This document shows positions 7,262 through 13,667 of a DNA stretch of 13,667 bases, piece after piece; positions within the stretch are counted from its first letter, which is position 1, and each line of letters begins with the position of its first letter. A program made the position numbers and the translations under genes. Location of the stretch: NCBI GenBank assembly GCA_051883555.1, contig JBJETY010000015.1, positions 1 to 13,667 of the forward strand, read 5' to 3'. The stretch is from CAG-917 sp051883555. Lineage in GTDB: Bacteria > Bacillota > Clostridia > Christensenellales > CAG-917. The notes under the pieces are model-generated. The model was not told the DNA's origin, made no database searches, and saw only the letters and a list, made by a program, of their open reading frames with translations.

Positions 7262-9202
7262 TTATTTAATCATTTCCAAAAACTCTGCCTCGCTTATCAT
7301 AGGTATTCCAAGTTCTTTTGCCTTATCCGCTTTGCTTCCGGCATTCTCTCCAAGCAGAACGTACGATGTGTTTTTAGAAACGGACGATACCGCCTCACCG
7401 CCGTTTTTTTCGATTAGATTCTGAGCTTCGCTTCTCTTCAAAGTCGGCAACGTACCGGTGAGACAAATCTTTAAACCTGCAAGTTTATCGCCTGTTTTTC
7501 TGTTTTCAACAGAAATTTCCACCCCTTTTTCTTGTAATTTTTGCAAAAGTATTCTATTTTTTTCGTTTTTAAAGAATAGAACGATACTTTTTGCAAGAAT
7601 TTCACCTATGCCGTCTATTTTAAGGAAGTCTTCCTCCGTTGCATTTTCAACGTTTTCAAGAGTAAGAAAGCGTTTTGCTACGTCCTTTGCCGTTTTCTTT
7701 CCTATTCCGTCTATGCCGATAGCATATAAAAATTTATCAAGACTTACTTTTTTGCTCTTCTCGATTTCAGCAATGATTTTTTTAGGCTTTTCGTCTTTAA
7801 AGCCGTCAAGGCGTAACAAGTCCTCAACCTTTATGTCGTACAACATATCGAGCGTTTTGATACCCAATTCATTATAGAGCTGCTCTGCCGTCTTTTCCGA
7901 AAATCCCTCTATATCCATTGCGTCTTTAGAGGCAAAATGGGCAATTTGCGAAACAACTCTCGACGCACAATCTTCCGTATTCGAACAATATAAAATTGCT
8001 CCCTTTTCGACAATTTTACTGCCGCATACCGGGCAAACGTCGGGTTTTAAAATCGGAATGTCGCCGTCGTGCGATTCGCTGACTCCCATAATCTCAGGAA
8101 TCACGTCGTTGCTTCGTCTTACAAGCACGCGACTTCCGATTTTTACTCCTTTTCTTATTATATCGTTATAATTATTCAAGGTAGCTTTACGAACCGTTAC
8201 GCCGCCAATATCTACAGGTTCTAATATAGCAAGCGGATTAAGTTTTCCCGTTCTCGACACCTGCCATACGACGTCGTTTAAAATCGTTGTGCATTCTTCC
8301 GCCTTAAACTTAAACGCCATTGCCCACTTAGGGAATTTTTCCGTATATCCCAACTTCTCTCTTACCGAAAGGTCGTTAACCTTAAAAACAATTCCGTCTA
8401 TAAGATAATCCAGACTGTCACGAACGTTTGCTACGTGCTCGATAAAATCCAGCGCGTCTTTTACGCACTTTATAATTTTAAATTCGCCGTCCGTGCCGAA
8501 CCCTTCTTTTAAAATAAAATCACGCATATCGGTCTGACTGTCGATTTCAAAATCTCTGTAACCTAAGTTGTAACAAAACACGTCTAAATTTCTCTTTGCC
8601 GTAATTTTAGGGTCAAGATTTCTTATCGCCCCCGCAACACCGTTTCTTGCGTTCTTCAACGGAATATCCGCCGTTTCATTATATTTTCTAAGAGCGGACA
8701 ATCGCATTATCCCTTCGCCCTGAACTTCGACTCTTCCCTTGTATTCAATAGACAACGGCACGTTTTTTATCGTTTTAACCTGTTCCGTGACGACTTCGCC
8801 GACCTCGCCGTTTCCTCGTGTAGTAGCTTTTTGAAATTTACCGTCTTCATAAAGCATATTTATCGTGAGACCGTCGAATTTATATTCCGCCGTCATCGTG
8901 GGAAATTCTCCGAATTGAGCAGTCAGCTTATTAAGCCATCCTACCAATTCGTCTGCCGCCTGGCATTTATCCAGACTATACAATCTTAAAATATGTTTTG
9001 ATTGCTCGAATTTTTTCAGCGGCTCGCCGCCAACTCTTCTCGTCGGCGAATCGGTCAACACTACCCCCGTGCTCTTTTCGAGTGCAATCAACTCGTCATA
9101 AAGTCGGTCATATTCATAATCGGATACCGTCGGTTCGTCTAAAACGTAATATTCTTTTGCATAACGATTCAAAAGATTTACAAGTTCCGTCATTCTATCC
9201 AT
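7262..9202 (-). CDS. ligA: NAD-dependent DNA ligase LigA
   Basis: Seals nicks in replication and repair using NAD+. The 646-aa product is a little shorter than the usual 665-675. Domain order is complete. Domain Ia is at 1-60 (RYAKEYYVLDEP, SDYEYDRLYDEL). The adenylation domain carries the AMP-accepting lysine K108 in KFDG, and the OB fold follows at about 300-380. The zinc finger has C390, C393, C406 and C412; helix-hairpin-helix repeats span about 420-550. The BRCT domain is at 574-646 (GLKICLTGTLPTLKRSEAQ). Several motifs depart from the family norm: HILRLYSLDK at 70-79 where HxxPMLSL is usual, and EGIMRLS at 163-169 in the place of GEVxMP. Catalytic residues are kept, so I expect activity. 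ATG 9202 has GGAG 7 nt upstream. It lies downstream of pcrA with a 119-bp gap, as in other Bacillota. Confidence 0.95.
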   Translation of the reverse strand: MDRMTELVNLLNRYAKEYYVLDEPTVSDYEYDRLYDELIALEKSTGVVLTDSPTRRVGGEPLKKFEQSKHILRLYSLDKCQAADELVGWLNKLTAQFGEFPTMTAEYKFDGLTINMLYEDGKFQKATTRGNGEVGEVVTEQVKTIKNVPLSIEYKGRVEVQGEGIMRLSALRKYNETADIPLKNARNGVAGAIRNLDPKITAKRNLDVFCYNLGYRDFEIDSQTDMRDFILKEGFGTDGEFKIIKCVKDALDFIEHVANVRDSLDYLIDGIVFKVNDLSVREKLGYTEKFPKWAMAFKFKAEECTTILNDVVWQVSRTGKLNPLAILEPVDIGGVTVRKATLNNYNDIIRKGVKIGSRVLVRRSNDVIPEIMGVSESHDGDIPILKPDVCPVCGSKIVEKGAILYCSNTEDCASRVVSQIAHFASKDAMDIEGFSEKTAEQLYNELGIKTLDMLYDIKVEDLLRLDGFKDEKPKKIIAEIEKSKKVSLDKFLYAIGIDGIGKKTAKDVAKRFLTLENVENATEEDFLKIDGIGEILAKSIVLFFKNEKNRILLQKLQEKGVEISVENRKTGDKLAGLKICLTGTLPTLKRSEAQNLIEKNGGEAVSSVSKNTSYVLLGENAGSKADKAKELGIPMISEAEFLEMIK

Positions 9203-9321
9203 ATTTATTCTCCGTTAATTCTTTACCGCTTGTCGGTAAGTTGCCGTACGACAAAACTTGCCGCACGGGTAATTATAGCCTACAAACAATCCGCATATAG
9301 TCAGCATTGTTAGATATAAAT

Positions 9322-11523
9322 TTATTCTTCAACCAGCGAAAGACTGTTTATCGCAATAGATAAGGCAAAGCGTTTTATGCCCAAACCTTTAAACAATATC
9401 GAAAGAACGACGTCGTCGCCGTTGCCTTCTACAGCCGTTATCACTCCTCTTCCGAACTTTGTATGTTCGACAATGCAATTCTGCTTGAATTTTGCAAAAT
9501 CGCCGTTATTTTTATTCATGCAGGCAATTTTTTGCGACGCATTAAAAGTCGAGCGGAAACTGTCGACAGAAGCCGTTACGCCGACTTGCGGTCTTTCAAC
9601 GGTAGCGTTATGCGGCTTTGAGTAAACCTTACTGTCCGTCATTTCTTCGACAAATCTACTGACTGGGTTATACGAAAACTGACCGAATCTGTTTCTGACC
9701 TTTGCCCAGCTTGCGTATAAACGTTTTTTTGCTCTCGTAATCGCAACGTACATAAGTCTGCGTTCTTCTTCGATATCTCCGCTTGTCGTAGCTCTCGAAG
9801 ACGGAAAAACCGTTTCTTCAAGTCCTACGATAAATACGTTGTCAAACTCCAAACCTTTTACGGCATGAATGGTTGCAACCGTCACGTAATTGTCGTCAGT
9901 CATTTCATCGGAATCGGAAATGAGAGACACTTGCTCCAAATATTCGCTTATCGTAGCACCCTGATTATCTTTTTCAAACTGTGCAATAGCCGCAACAAGT
10001 TCTTCCATATTCTCAAGTCTGTTTTTATCGTCCAAATCTCCCTGAGTAAGAGCAGATTCAAATCCCGATGCTTGCAATACGTATTCGGCAAATTTTGACG
10101 GACTCATAATTTTGGCGTTCATAATTAAATTCACAGCCAACTCGCCGAAAGATTTAATCTTGTTTTTAACGGACGACGAAAAAGAATCGCATTCATCAAT
10201 CATACCCAATGCCGACATCACGCTAACACCTTTTCCCCTTGCCCAAGCGACAAGCCTGTCCACTGTCGTATCGCCTATTCCTCGTTTAGGATTATTAATG
10301 TTGCGCAATATCGCGTCTTCGTCGCTTGGATTGCAAGCCATTCTCAGATAAGAAATAAAATCTTTAATTTCTTTACGCTCGAAGAATTTAAAACCGCCGA
10401 AAACTTTGTACGGTATTCCGTGCAATTTGAAATTTTCTTCGAATATACGCGTAAGAGAGTTTGCTCTGACTAAAACTGCAATATCACGATAATTTTCTCC
10501 TTCGTCACAAATAAGGCTGTTAATCGTTCTGGCAACGAAAACCGCTTCGTCAATATCTCTCGGAGCGTCGTAATACTTGATTTCTTCGCCGTGCGCAATA
10601 TCCGACCATAGCGTCTTTTTCTGTCTTTTATGGTTGTTTTTTATAACGTTATTGGCACAAGTCAAAATCGGCATGGAACTACGATAATTCTGTTCCAATT
10701 TATATATTTTTGCCCCATTGAAACTTTTTTCAAACTCTAAAATATTTTTTATTTCGGCGCCGCGCCAGCTGTATATGCTTTGATCCTCATCGCCGACAAC
10801 GAATACGTTTCCGTGCACGCTTGCAAGCTTTTTGACCAATTCCAACTGAACAGCATTTGTATCTTGAAATTCATCAACGTTTATGTATCTATATCTTTCT
10901 GCATATTTTTGTAAAACACCCGGGAAGTTTTCAAACAATTCGTTGGTTTTAATCAATAAATCGTCAAAATCCATAGCATTATTGTTTTTCATCTGCTTTT
11001 CATATTCTACAAAAACAGCGTGGATAAGTTCAGCGTCCACGACGTCGAATTTAATGCTGTCCAGATATTCTTCCGGGGATAAATTCTTACTTTTCGCATT
11101 GGAAATATGCCATAAAATTTTCCCTTTCAATTTTACGTCTTCTTCCATTGCCGTCAGAATTCTCTTTACAAGCCTATCGCATTCGGTTTCAGTATAAATC
11201 GTGTAAGATGACGTATATCCTAAATTATCGCCGTCTACGCGTAAAACTTTAGCGCAAAAAGAATGGAACGTTCCGCTTGTCACGTAACAGTTTCCACCCA
11301 TAACCGCCGATAAACGCTCTTTCATTTCATTTGCCGCTTTATTTGTAAACGTAATTGCCAAAATCGCCGATTGAGGCACTCCCATTTCAATCAGATGCGC
11401 AATGCGTGCCGTAAGTACTCTCGTTTTTCCGCTACCAGCGCCGGCGATAACAAGAACGGCGCCTTCAGTATCATATGCGGCTTTGCATTGTTCGTCATTT
11501 AAAATTATCGAATTATTGTACAT
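9322..11523 (-). CDS. pcrA: ATP-dependent DNA helicase PcrA/UvrD (superfamily 1)
   Basis: 3'-5' helicase used in repair, in removing stalled RNA polymerase or recombinase, and in rolling-circle replication. The product is 733 aa, typical for PcrA. Seen in order: Q motif NDEQ (9-12), Walker A GAGSGKT (28-34), motif Ia FTNKAANEM, Walker B VDEFQD (216-221), motif III GDEDQSIYSWRGA (244-256), motif IV QNYRS (278-282), motif V TIHAVKGLEF (551-560) and motif VI RRLMYVAITRAKK (588-600). The C-terminal Tudor-like segment known to contact RNA polymerase is present at about 685-730 (VEHTKFGRGVI, FKGLGIKRF). PcrA followed by LigA is the common Bacillota order. The ATG has no clear ribosome-binding site; GGTAAG 8 nt upstream is the only candidate. 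Confidence 0.96.
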   Translation of the reverse strand: MYNNSIILNDEQCKAAYDTEGAVLVIAGAGSGKTRVLTARIAHLIEMGVPQSAILAITFTNKAANEMKERLSAVMGGNCYVTSGTFHSFCAKVLRVDGDNLGYTSSYTIYTETECDRLVKRILTAMEEDVKLKGKILWHISNAKSKNLSPEEYLDSIKFDVVDAELIHAVFVEYEKQMKNNNAMDFDDLLIKTNELFENFPGVLQKYAERYRYINVDEFQDTNAVQLELVKKLASVHGNVFVVGDEDQSIYSWRGAEIKNILEFEKSFNGAKIYKLEQNYRSSMPILTCANNVIKNNHKRQKKTLWSDIAHGEEIKYYDAPRDIDEAVFVARTINSLICDEGENYRDIAVLVRANSLTRIFEENFKLHGIPYKVFGGFKFFERKEIKDFISYLRMACNPSDEDAILRNINNPKRGIGDTTVDRLVAWARGKGVSVMSALGMIDECDSFSSSVKNKIKSFGELAVNLIMNAKIMSPSKFAEYVLQASGFESALTQGDLDDKNRLENMEELVAAIAQFEKDNQGATISEYLEQVSLISDSDEMTDDNYVTVATIHAVKGLEFDNVFIVGLEETVFPSSRATTSGDIEEERRLMYVAITRAKKRLYASWAKVRNRFGQFSYNPVSRFVEEMTDSKVYSKPHNATVERPQVGVTASVDSFRSTFNASQKIACMNKNNGDFAKFKQNCIVEHTKFGRGVITAVEGNGDDVVLSILFKGLGIKRFALSIAINSLSLVEE

Positions 11524-11529
11524 GATTAA

Positions 11530-11558
11530 ATCTTACCATAATTAAGCAGAAAAGACAA
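11530..11558 (-). promoter_or_regulatory. Possible pcrA promoter, implying a near-leaderless mRNA
   Basis: Minus strand TTGTCT (11553-11558), 17-bp spacer, TAAGAT (11530-11535) with TGG before it. Each hexamer matches 4/6. Transcription would begin within a base or two of the pcrA ATG at 11523, giving almost no leader. That agrees with the lack of a strong ribosome-binding site but is unusual in this group, so the call is tentative. Confidence 0.3.
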
Positions 11559-11769
11559 ATTTAATTGAGAAAAATTCCGTACATTTCAATAGGAATTACA
11601 ATAAAAAACAGTTTTAAAATTAAGATACAATTTAAAAAATTACCTATATTTTTCGTTTGAATTTATATAGCTCAGCGATAATTCCAACTGCAAAATTAAA
11701 ACGCATACGCTTAAAATCTATTCTAAATTTAAAATCATATATCGTCGTTAAAATTTTTCAGTTTTTGCA

Positions 11770-11826
11770 GTCAGCGTATGTCTTAACAAATTTTCGATAA
11801 ATCACCGTTTATAACAATAGGCGAAA
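11770..11826 (-). pseudogene. Duplicated 3' end of the 12025-12429 gene (copy 1 of a 57-bp direct repeat)
   Basis: Matches 12012-12068 over 57 bp with one difference (T at 11777, C at 12019). The matching block covers the last 14 codons and stop of the small gene (encoding FSPIVINGDLSKIC, first codon partly) plus 13 bp beyond. The coding part is identical. Upstream of the block similarity fades quickly, with only scattered resemblance, so no full second gene exists. It looks like a gene-tail relic left by a tandem duplication or by recombination. Confidence 0.8.
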
Positions 11827-11955
11827 CAATTAGTAGACAAAACAATTAGCGAAACGAATAAAAATTTAAAATTTTTCAAACGTTAGCTGTAACGTAAAAA
11901 TGTATAACATAATTCTATCTTTCAATTTTACGCAAACCAAAGCAAACTATTTAGA

Positions 11956-11978
11956 ATTTAAATCAGCTTGATTTAAAT
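11956..11978. terminator. AT-rich hairpin downstream of the small gene
   Basis: Exact 10-bp arms ATTTAAATCA and TGATTTAAAT with a 3-base loop, about 50 bp after the stop of the minus-strand gene. Almost no G-C pairs and no strong T-run, so it could be a weak terminator or merely AT-rich symmetry. Confidence 0.3.
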
Positions 11979-12011
11979 AAACCCAAATTTATTAAGCTAT
12001 CCGCATTTACG

Positions 12012-12068
12012 GTCAGCGCATGTCTTAACAAATTTTCGATAAATCACCGTTTATAACAATAGGCGAAA
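12012..12068 (-). repeat. Copy 2 of the 57-bp direct repeat (at the gene's own 3' end)
   Basis: The intact-gene copy of the block described at 11770-11826, shifted by 242 bp. It spans 44 bases of coding sequence including the stop, and 13 bases of downstream flank. Confidence 0.85.
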
Positions 12069-12429
12069 AACCGATTAACTCGTCCTTTAAAATACCTTCG
12101 GGAATGTCGTTAAACAAATAAATTTTTTTATTCATGCAAAATGCGTCGTATGCTTCCAAAAAAGTTGCACCGCCAATATAATTCTTTACTCCGTTTTTAT
12201 CGAAATTTAAAATCAACACGGCGTCCATATCTGCTATCGTCGCCCTGCTTCTTTTAAACATCGCAGCTTTAAATTCGGAATGCCTTTCCGTGCCTCTCAG
12301 GCCGTCTTCGGTTTCAGGGCAATCAAAACAGTTAGGCAGTTCAATTCCGTGCCCTGCTTTTTCAAGTTCTGCCTTTATTGCAGGAATTTTACCATAAAAA
12401 GCTTTTGAACAAATAATCAATATTTTCAT
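12025..12429 (-). CDS. Small protein with nucleoside 2-deoxyribosyltransferase-like fold, function unknown
   Basis: A 134-aa soluble protein from ATG 12429, which has GAGAG about 9 nt upstream; a TTG at 12444 would add five residues and is less likely. It begins MKILIICSKAFYGKIPAIKAELEKAGHGIELPN, a beta-strand/helix Rossmann-like start. DMDAVLILNFDKNG (67-80) and NYIGGATFLEAYDAF (83-97) follow, ending IVINGDLSKI. The GG-T-x-x-E pattern with E92 resembles the catalytic Glu region of nucleoside 2-deoxyribosyltransferases and related nucleotide-handling proteins. I recall similar hypothetical proteins in many Clostridia and candidate phyla, but no established function. It stands alone between two long AT-rich spacers; no partner gene is visible. 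Substrate could be a nucleoside or nucleotide; this is inference. The C-terminal 14 codons are duplicated downstream. Confidence 0.75.
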   Translation of the reverse strand: MKILIICSKAFYGKIPAIKAELEKAGHGIELPNCFDCPETEDGLRGTERHSEFKAAMFKRSRATIADMDAVLILNFDKNGVKNYIGGATFLEAYDAFCMNKKIYLFNDIPEGILKDELIGFSPIVINGDLSKIC

Positions 12430-12589
12430 TTTACACACTCTCAACTTAATTCTATTTTTTCAAAAGTTATGCCCTATCGCAATTTGCAAACTATCACAAT
12501 CAAATATAATCGGCTACTCTTTTTCTATTTTAACGTAAAATTTCGCTAAGCGTCACAATTAAGCAATAAGTTGCAAATTATCAAAACTT

Positions 12590-12640
12590 GACAAATTTAA
12601 GTTTGATTGTCGACAAATATTCGACAAATATAAGTTTGAT
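12590..12640. repeat. Short direct repeats containing GACAAATAT
   Basis: An 18-bp word, GACAAATTTAAGTTTGAT at 12590-12607, recurs with one change at 12623-12640. Between them CGACAAATATT (12611-12621) is followed immediately by CGACAAATATA (12622-12632). The spacing of the GACAAAT words is irregular (22 and 11 bp). They might be protein-binding sites; no function is established. Confidence 0.6.
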
Positions 12641-12824
12641 AACTAAATAATAATAAAATATTATGTAGCTGTCAACCACATAGCATTTGCCAATCCGAGC
12701 GCGTCACAACCTCTTATTTATACAACTCTTATAGATTGACACTTACTAAAAAATAAGTTCAGCAGTCCGCCTGCCGCAAGCGTTACCACCGACATTTCGT
12801 CAAACCGTCTTTATTCGATTTAAA

Positions 12825-13014
12825 CATAAATAATCAATTGAAAAATAAGATAACTTGGCAATCGTCAAATCAGTATGTTTTCAAATTTCGATATACCTGC
12901 CAACTTCTTTATTCAAACTTTAAATAAACACTTGTACAAAAAATATACTACTTCTACCGAACTCATAACATTTGTCAGCCACAATCCGTCTCAACTTTAT
13001 TTATTTAATTTTAA
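12825..13014. repeat. Long imperfect tandem repeat, copy 1 (190 bp)
   Basis: Begins CATAAATAATCAATT. A 25-bp block at 12864-12888 is identical in all three copies, and a 32-bp block at 12985-13016 (crossing the copy boundary) is identical in copies 1 and 2. Copy 1 differs by small insertions, including three bases inside the promoter-like part, which breaks the spacing seen in copies 2 and 3. Confidence 0.8.
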
Positions 13015-13198
13015 CATAAATAATCAATTAGAAAATAAAATTACTTGGCAGTCAAATCAGTATGTTTTCAAATTTAGATATGCCTATCAATTTCTTTATT
13101 CAACTTTAAATAAACACTTACAAAAAGAAAATTTATTTCTGCCAGCACATAGCGTTTGCCAAACACATTCCGTCTCAACTTTATTTATTTAATTTTAA
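13015..13198. repeat. Long imperfect tandem repeat, copy 2 (184 bp)
   Basis: Same order of blocks as copy 1: TAATCAATT start, the identical 25-bp block at 13051-13075, the CTTTAAATAAACACTT word, a variable middle, and the 32-bp block at 13169-13200. The middle (CCAGCACATAGCGTTTGCCA) also resembles sequence near 12668-12690, suggesting an older, decayed copy further left. Confidence 0.8.
13027..13055 (-). promoter_or_regulatory. Promoter-like element in repeat copy 2
   Basis: Minus strand TTGACT (13050-13055), exactly 17 bp, TCTAAT (13027-13032); each hexamer matches the vegetative consensus at 5/6. It would point leftwards into repeat copy 1 and towards the small gene about 600 bp away. Whether it is used is unknown. 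Confidence 0.35.
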
Positions 13199-13281
13199 CA
13201 CAATAATCAATTAGAAAATAAGATAACTTGGCAGTCAAATCAGTATGTTTTCAAATTTCAAAATATGCCACTTCTTTATTA
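13199..13281. repeat. Long imperfect tandem repeat, copy 3 (truncated)
   Basis: Carries the first part of the unit, with the identical 25-bp block at 13234-13258, and ends after CACTTCTTTATTA. Similarity stops there; the sequence beyond is unrelated AT-rich DNA. Confidence 0.75.
13210..13238 (-). promoter_or_regulatory. Promoter-like element in repeat copy 3
   Basis: Same arrangement as in copy 2: TTGACT (13233-13238), 17-bp spacer, TCTAAT (13210-13215) on the minus strand. The spacer sequence differs from copy 2 at a few bases, yet both hexamers and their distance are unchanged. Confidence 0.35.
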
Positions 13282-13467
13282 TTTTAAAAATACTAAGCTA
13301 TAAAAAATAGAATTTGTCACTTACGCAAACTGCCTTATGCAATAACTACCCCATTTATTAAATTTACAATAATTTGACACATATAAAAAGATAGAAAAAT
13401 CAATTTAATTAATTTGCTTTTAATTTTAAAACAATCTCAAAAAATTTGTTTATATATTTTGTTTTAG

Positions 13468-13496
13468 TTGCTTGAATCAAAAACTTGTGATAAAAT
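13468..13496 (+). promoter_or_regulatory. Candidate promoter for tRNA-Ser
   Basis: TTGCTT (13468-13473), 17-bp spacer, TAAAAT (13491-13496) with TGA immediately before the -10 (extended -10). The -35 is weak. Predicted start is about 30 bp before the mature tRNA. Confidence 0.5.
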
Positions 13497-13532
13497 ATTA
13501 AAGCTAAACAAAATAAAGGGCAAAAGACCTAT

Positions 13533-13621
13533 GGAGATGTCGCCTAGTTGGTCTATGGCGCACGATTGGAAATCGTGTTTACCGCAAGGTATCGAGGGTT
13601 CGAATCCCTCCATCTCCGCCA
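13533..13621 (+). tRNA. tRNA-Ser (anticodon GGA)
   Basis: Reads UCC and UCU codons. Acceptor arms GGAGATG (13533-13539) and CATCTCC (13611-13617) pair perfectly, with discriminator G at 13618 and an encoded CCA at 13619-13621. The anticodon stem CACGA/TCGTG encloses TTGGAAA, with GGA at 13568-13570. The T stem GAGGG/CCCTC carries the TTCGAAT loop. A long variable arm (TACC-GCAA-GGTA), the hallmark of serine tRNAs, lies between. All stems are intact. Confidence 0.97.
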
Positions 13622-13622
13622 C

Positions 13623-13667
13623 AAGCACCCAATTTGAACTTTAACGGTTCAAACGGGGTGCTTTCTT
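13623..13667 (+). terminator. Intrinsic terminator of tRNA-Ser
   Basis: Begins right after the CCA end. An 8-bp outer stem AAGCACCC (13623-13630) / GGGTGCTT (13656-13663) and a 7-bp inner stem TTTGAAC (13633-13639) / GTTCAAA (13647-13653) are separated by a small internal loop. A T-rich tail starts at 13662 and is cut by the window end. A strong, typical terminator, so the tRNA is probably a single-gene transcript. Confidence 0.88.

Larger units (their letters stand above)
11524..12024. other. 501-bp AT-rich spacer upstream of pcrA
   Basis: No plausible open reading frame. It contains the possible pcrA promoter, a displaced copy of the 3' end of the neighbouring small gene (11770-11826), short duplicated AAACAATTAG words (11824-11833 and 11840-11849) and an exact AT-rich inverted repeat (11956-11978). 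The remainder is low-complexity A/T sequence. Confidence 0.6.
12430..13532. other. 1.1-kb non-coding, repeat-rich region before tRNA-Ser
   Basis: No credible protein gene on either strand. About 12445-12590 is featureless AT-rich DNA. 12590-12640 holds short iteron-like repeats. About 12660-12825 seems to contain a badly decayed version of the long repeat (for example ACATAGCATTTGCCAA near 12679, compare ACATAGCGTTTGCCAA near 13147). 12825-13281 holds about 2.5 clear copies of the 184-190-bp repeat. 13290-13465 is plain AT-rich sequence leading to the tRNA promoter. A 105-codon open frame (12875-13192) runs across the repeats but shifts frame between copies and is rejected. Confidence 0.65.

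Noticed and set aside
7458..7877. 139-codon plus-strand open frame opposite ligA
   Set aside because: Antisense shadow of the helix-hairpin-helix/BRCT part of ligA; hydrophobic composition arises from the complementary codons.
12875..13192. 105-codon plus-strand open frame across the long repeats
   Set aside because: The repeated DNA is read in different frames in the two copies, unit lengths are not multiples of three, there is no good ribosome-binding site, and the composition looks like translated AT-rich repeat.
12590..13281. CRISPR array
   Set aside because: Repeats are either very short and irregular or about 185 bp long with internal divergence; there are no regular 25-40-bp repeats separated by unique spacers and no cas genes.
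11524..13532. Insertion sequence or integrated element beside tRNA-Ser
   Set aside because: No transposase or integrase, no terminal inverted repeats, and no duplicated tRNA end was seen in the window. The tRNA points out of the window, so an element integrated at its 3' end would lie outside.
12430..13532. Chromosomal replication origin
   Set aside because: AT-rich with repeats, but no clusters of the DnaA box TTATCCACA and no dnaA/dnaN neighbours.

Overview
The window looks like a piece of chromosome from a low-GC Gram-positive bacterium, most likely an uncultured member of the Clostridia. The strongest clue is gene order. Read on the minus strand it runs yicC/yloC - gmk - rpoZ - coaBC - priA - def - fmt, the conserved Bacillota block (in Bacillus yloC-remA-gmk-rpoZ-coaBC-priA-def-fmt), followed upstream by a separate pcrA-ligA pair. 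Coding DNA is moderately AT-rich and intergenic DNA strongly so. All protein genes lie on the minus strand; the only plus-strand gene is a tRNA-Ser at the right edge. I cannot place the organism below class from sequence alone.

Layout from left to right: a partial fmt (cut by the left edge), a 252-bp spacer with a possible fmt promoter, and a tight run of def, priA, coaBC, rpoZ and gmk joined by overlaps or an 8-bp gap. Next come a 254-bp spacer holding a 19-bp tandem repeat and a palindrome where remA would be expected, yicC with a TTG start, and a 522-bp spacer with a promoter for yicC and a likely terminator for ligA. Then come ligA and pcrA, and a 501-bp AT-rich spacer. A small gene of the nucleoside 2-deoxyribosyltransferase-like fold follows (12025-12429); its last 14 codons are also present as a near-identical copy in that spacer. 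Finally there are 1.1 kb without a credible protein gene, containing about 2.5 imperfect tandem copies of a 184-190-bp repeat, then tRNA-Ser(GGA) with its own promoter and terminator.

The genes are mostly housekeeping: N-terminal Met processing of new proteins (fmt, def), replication restart and repair (priA, pcrA, ligA), coenzyme A synthesis (coaBC), GMP phosphorylation (gmk), the RNA polymerase omega subunit (rpoZ) and RNA metabolism (yicC). The parts that these genes do not explain are concentrated to the right of pcrA: the gene-tail duplication, the long repeats beside the tRNA, and the orphan small gene. I found no convincing evidence of a complete new multi-gene system. The most notable unexplained elements are the repeat array, whose two better copies each carry a well-formed minus-strand promoter-like pair, and the duplicated gene end.
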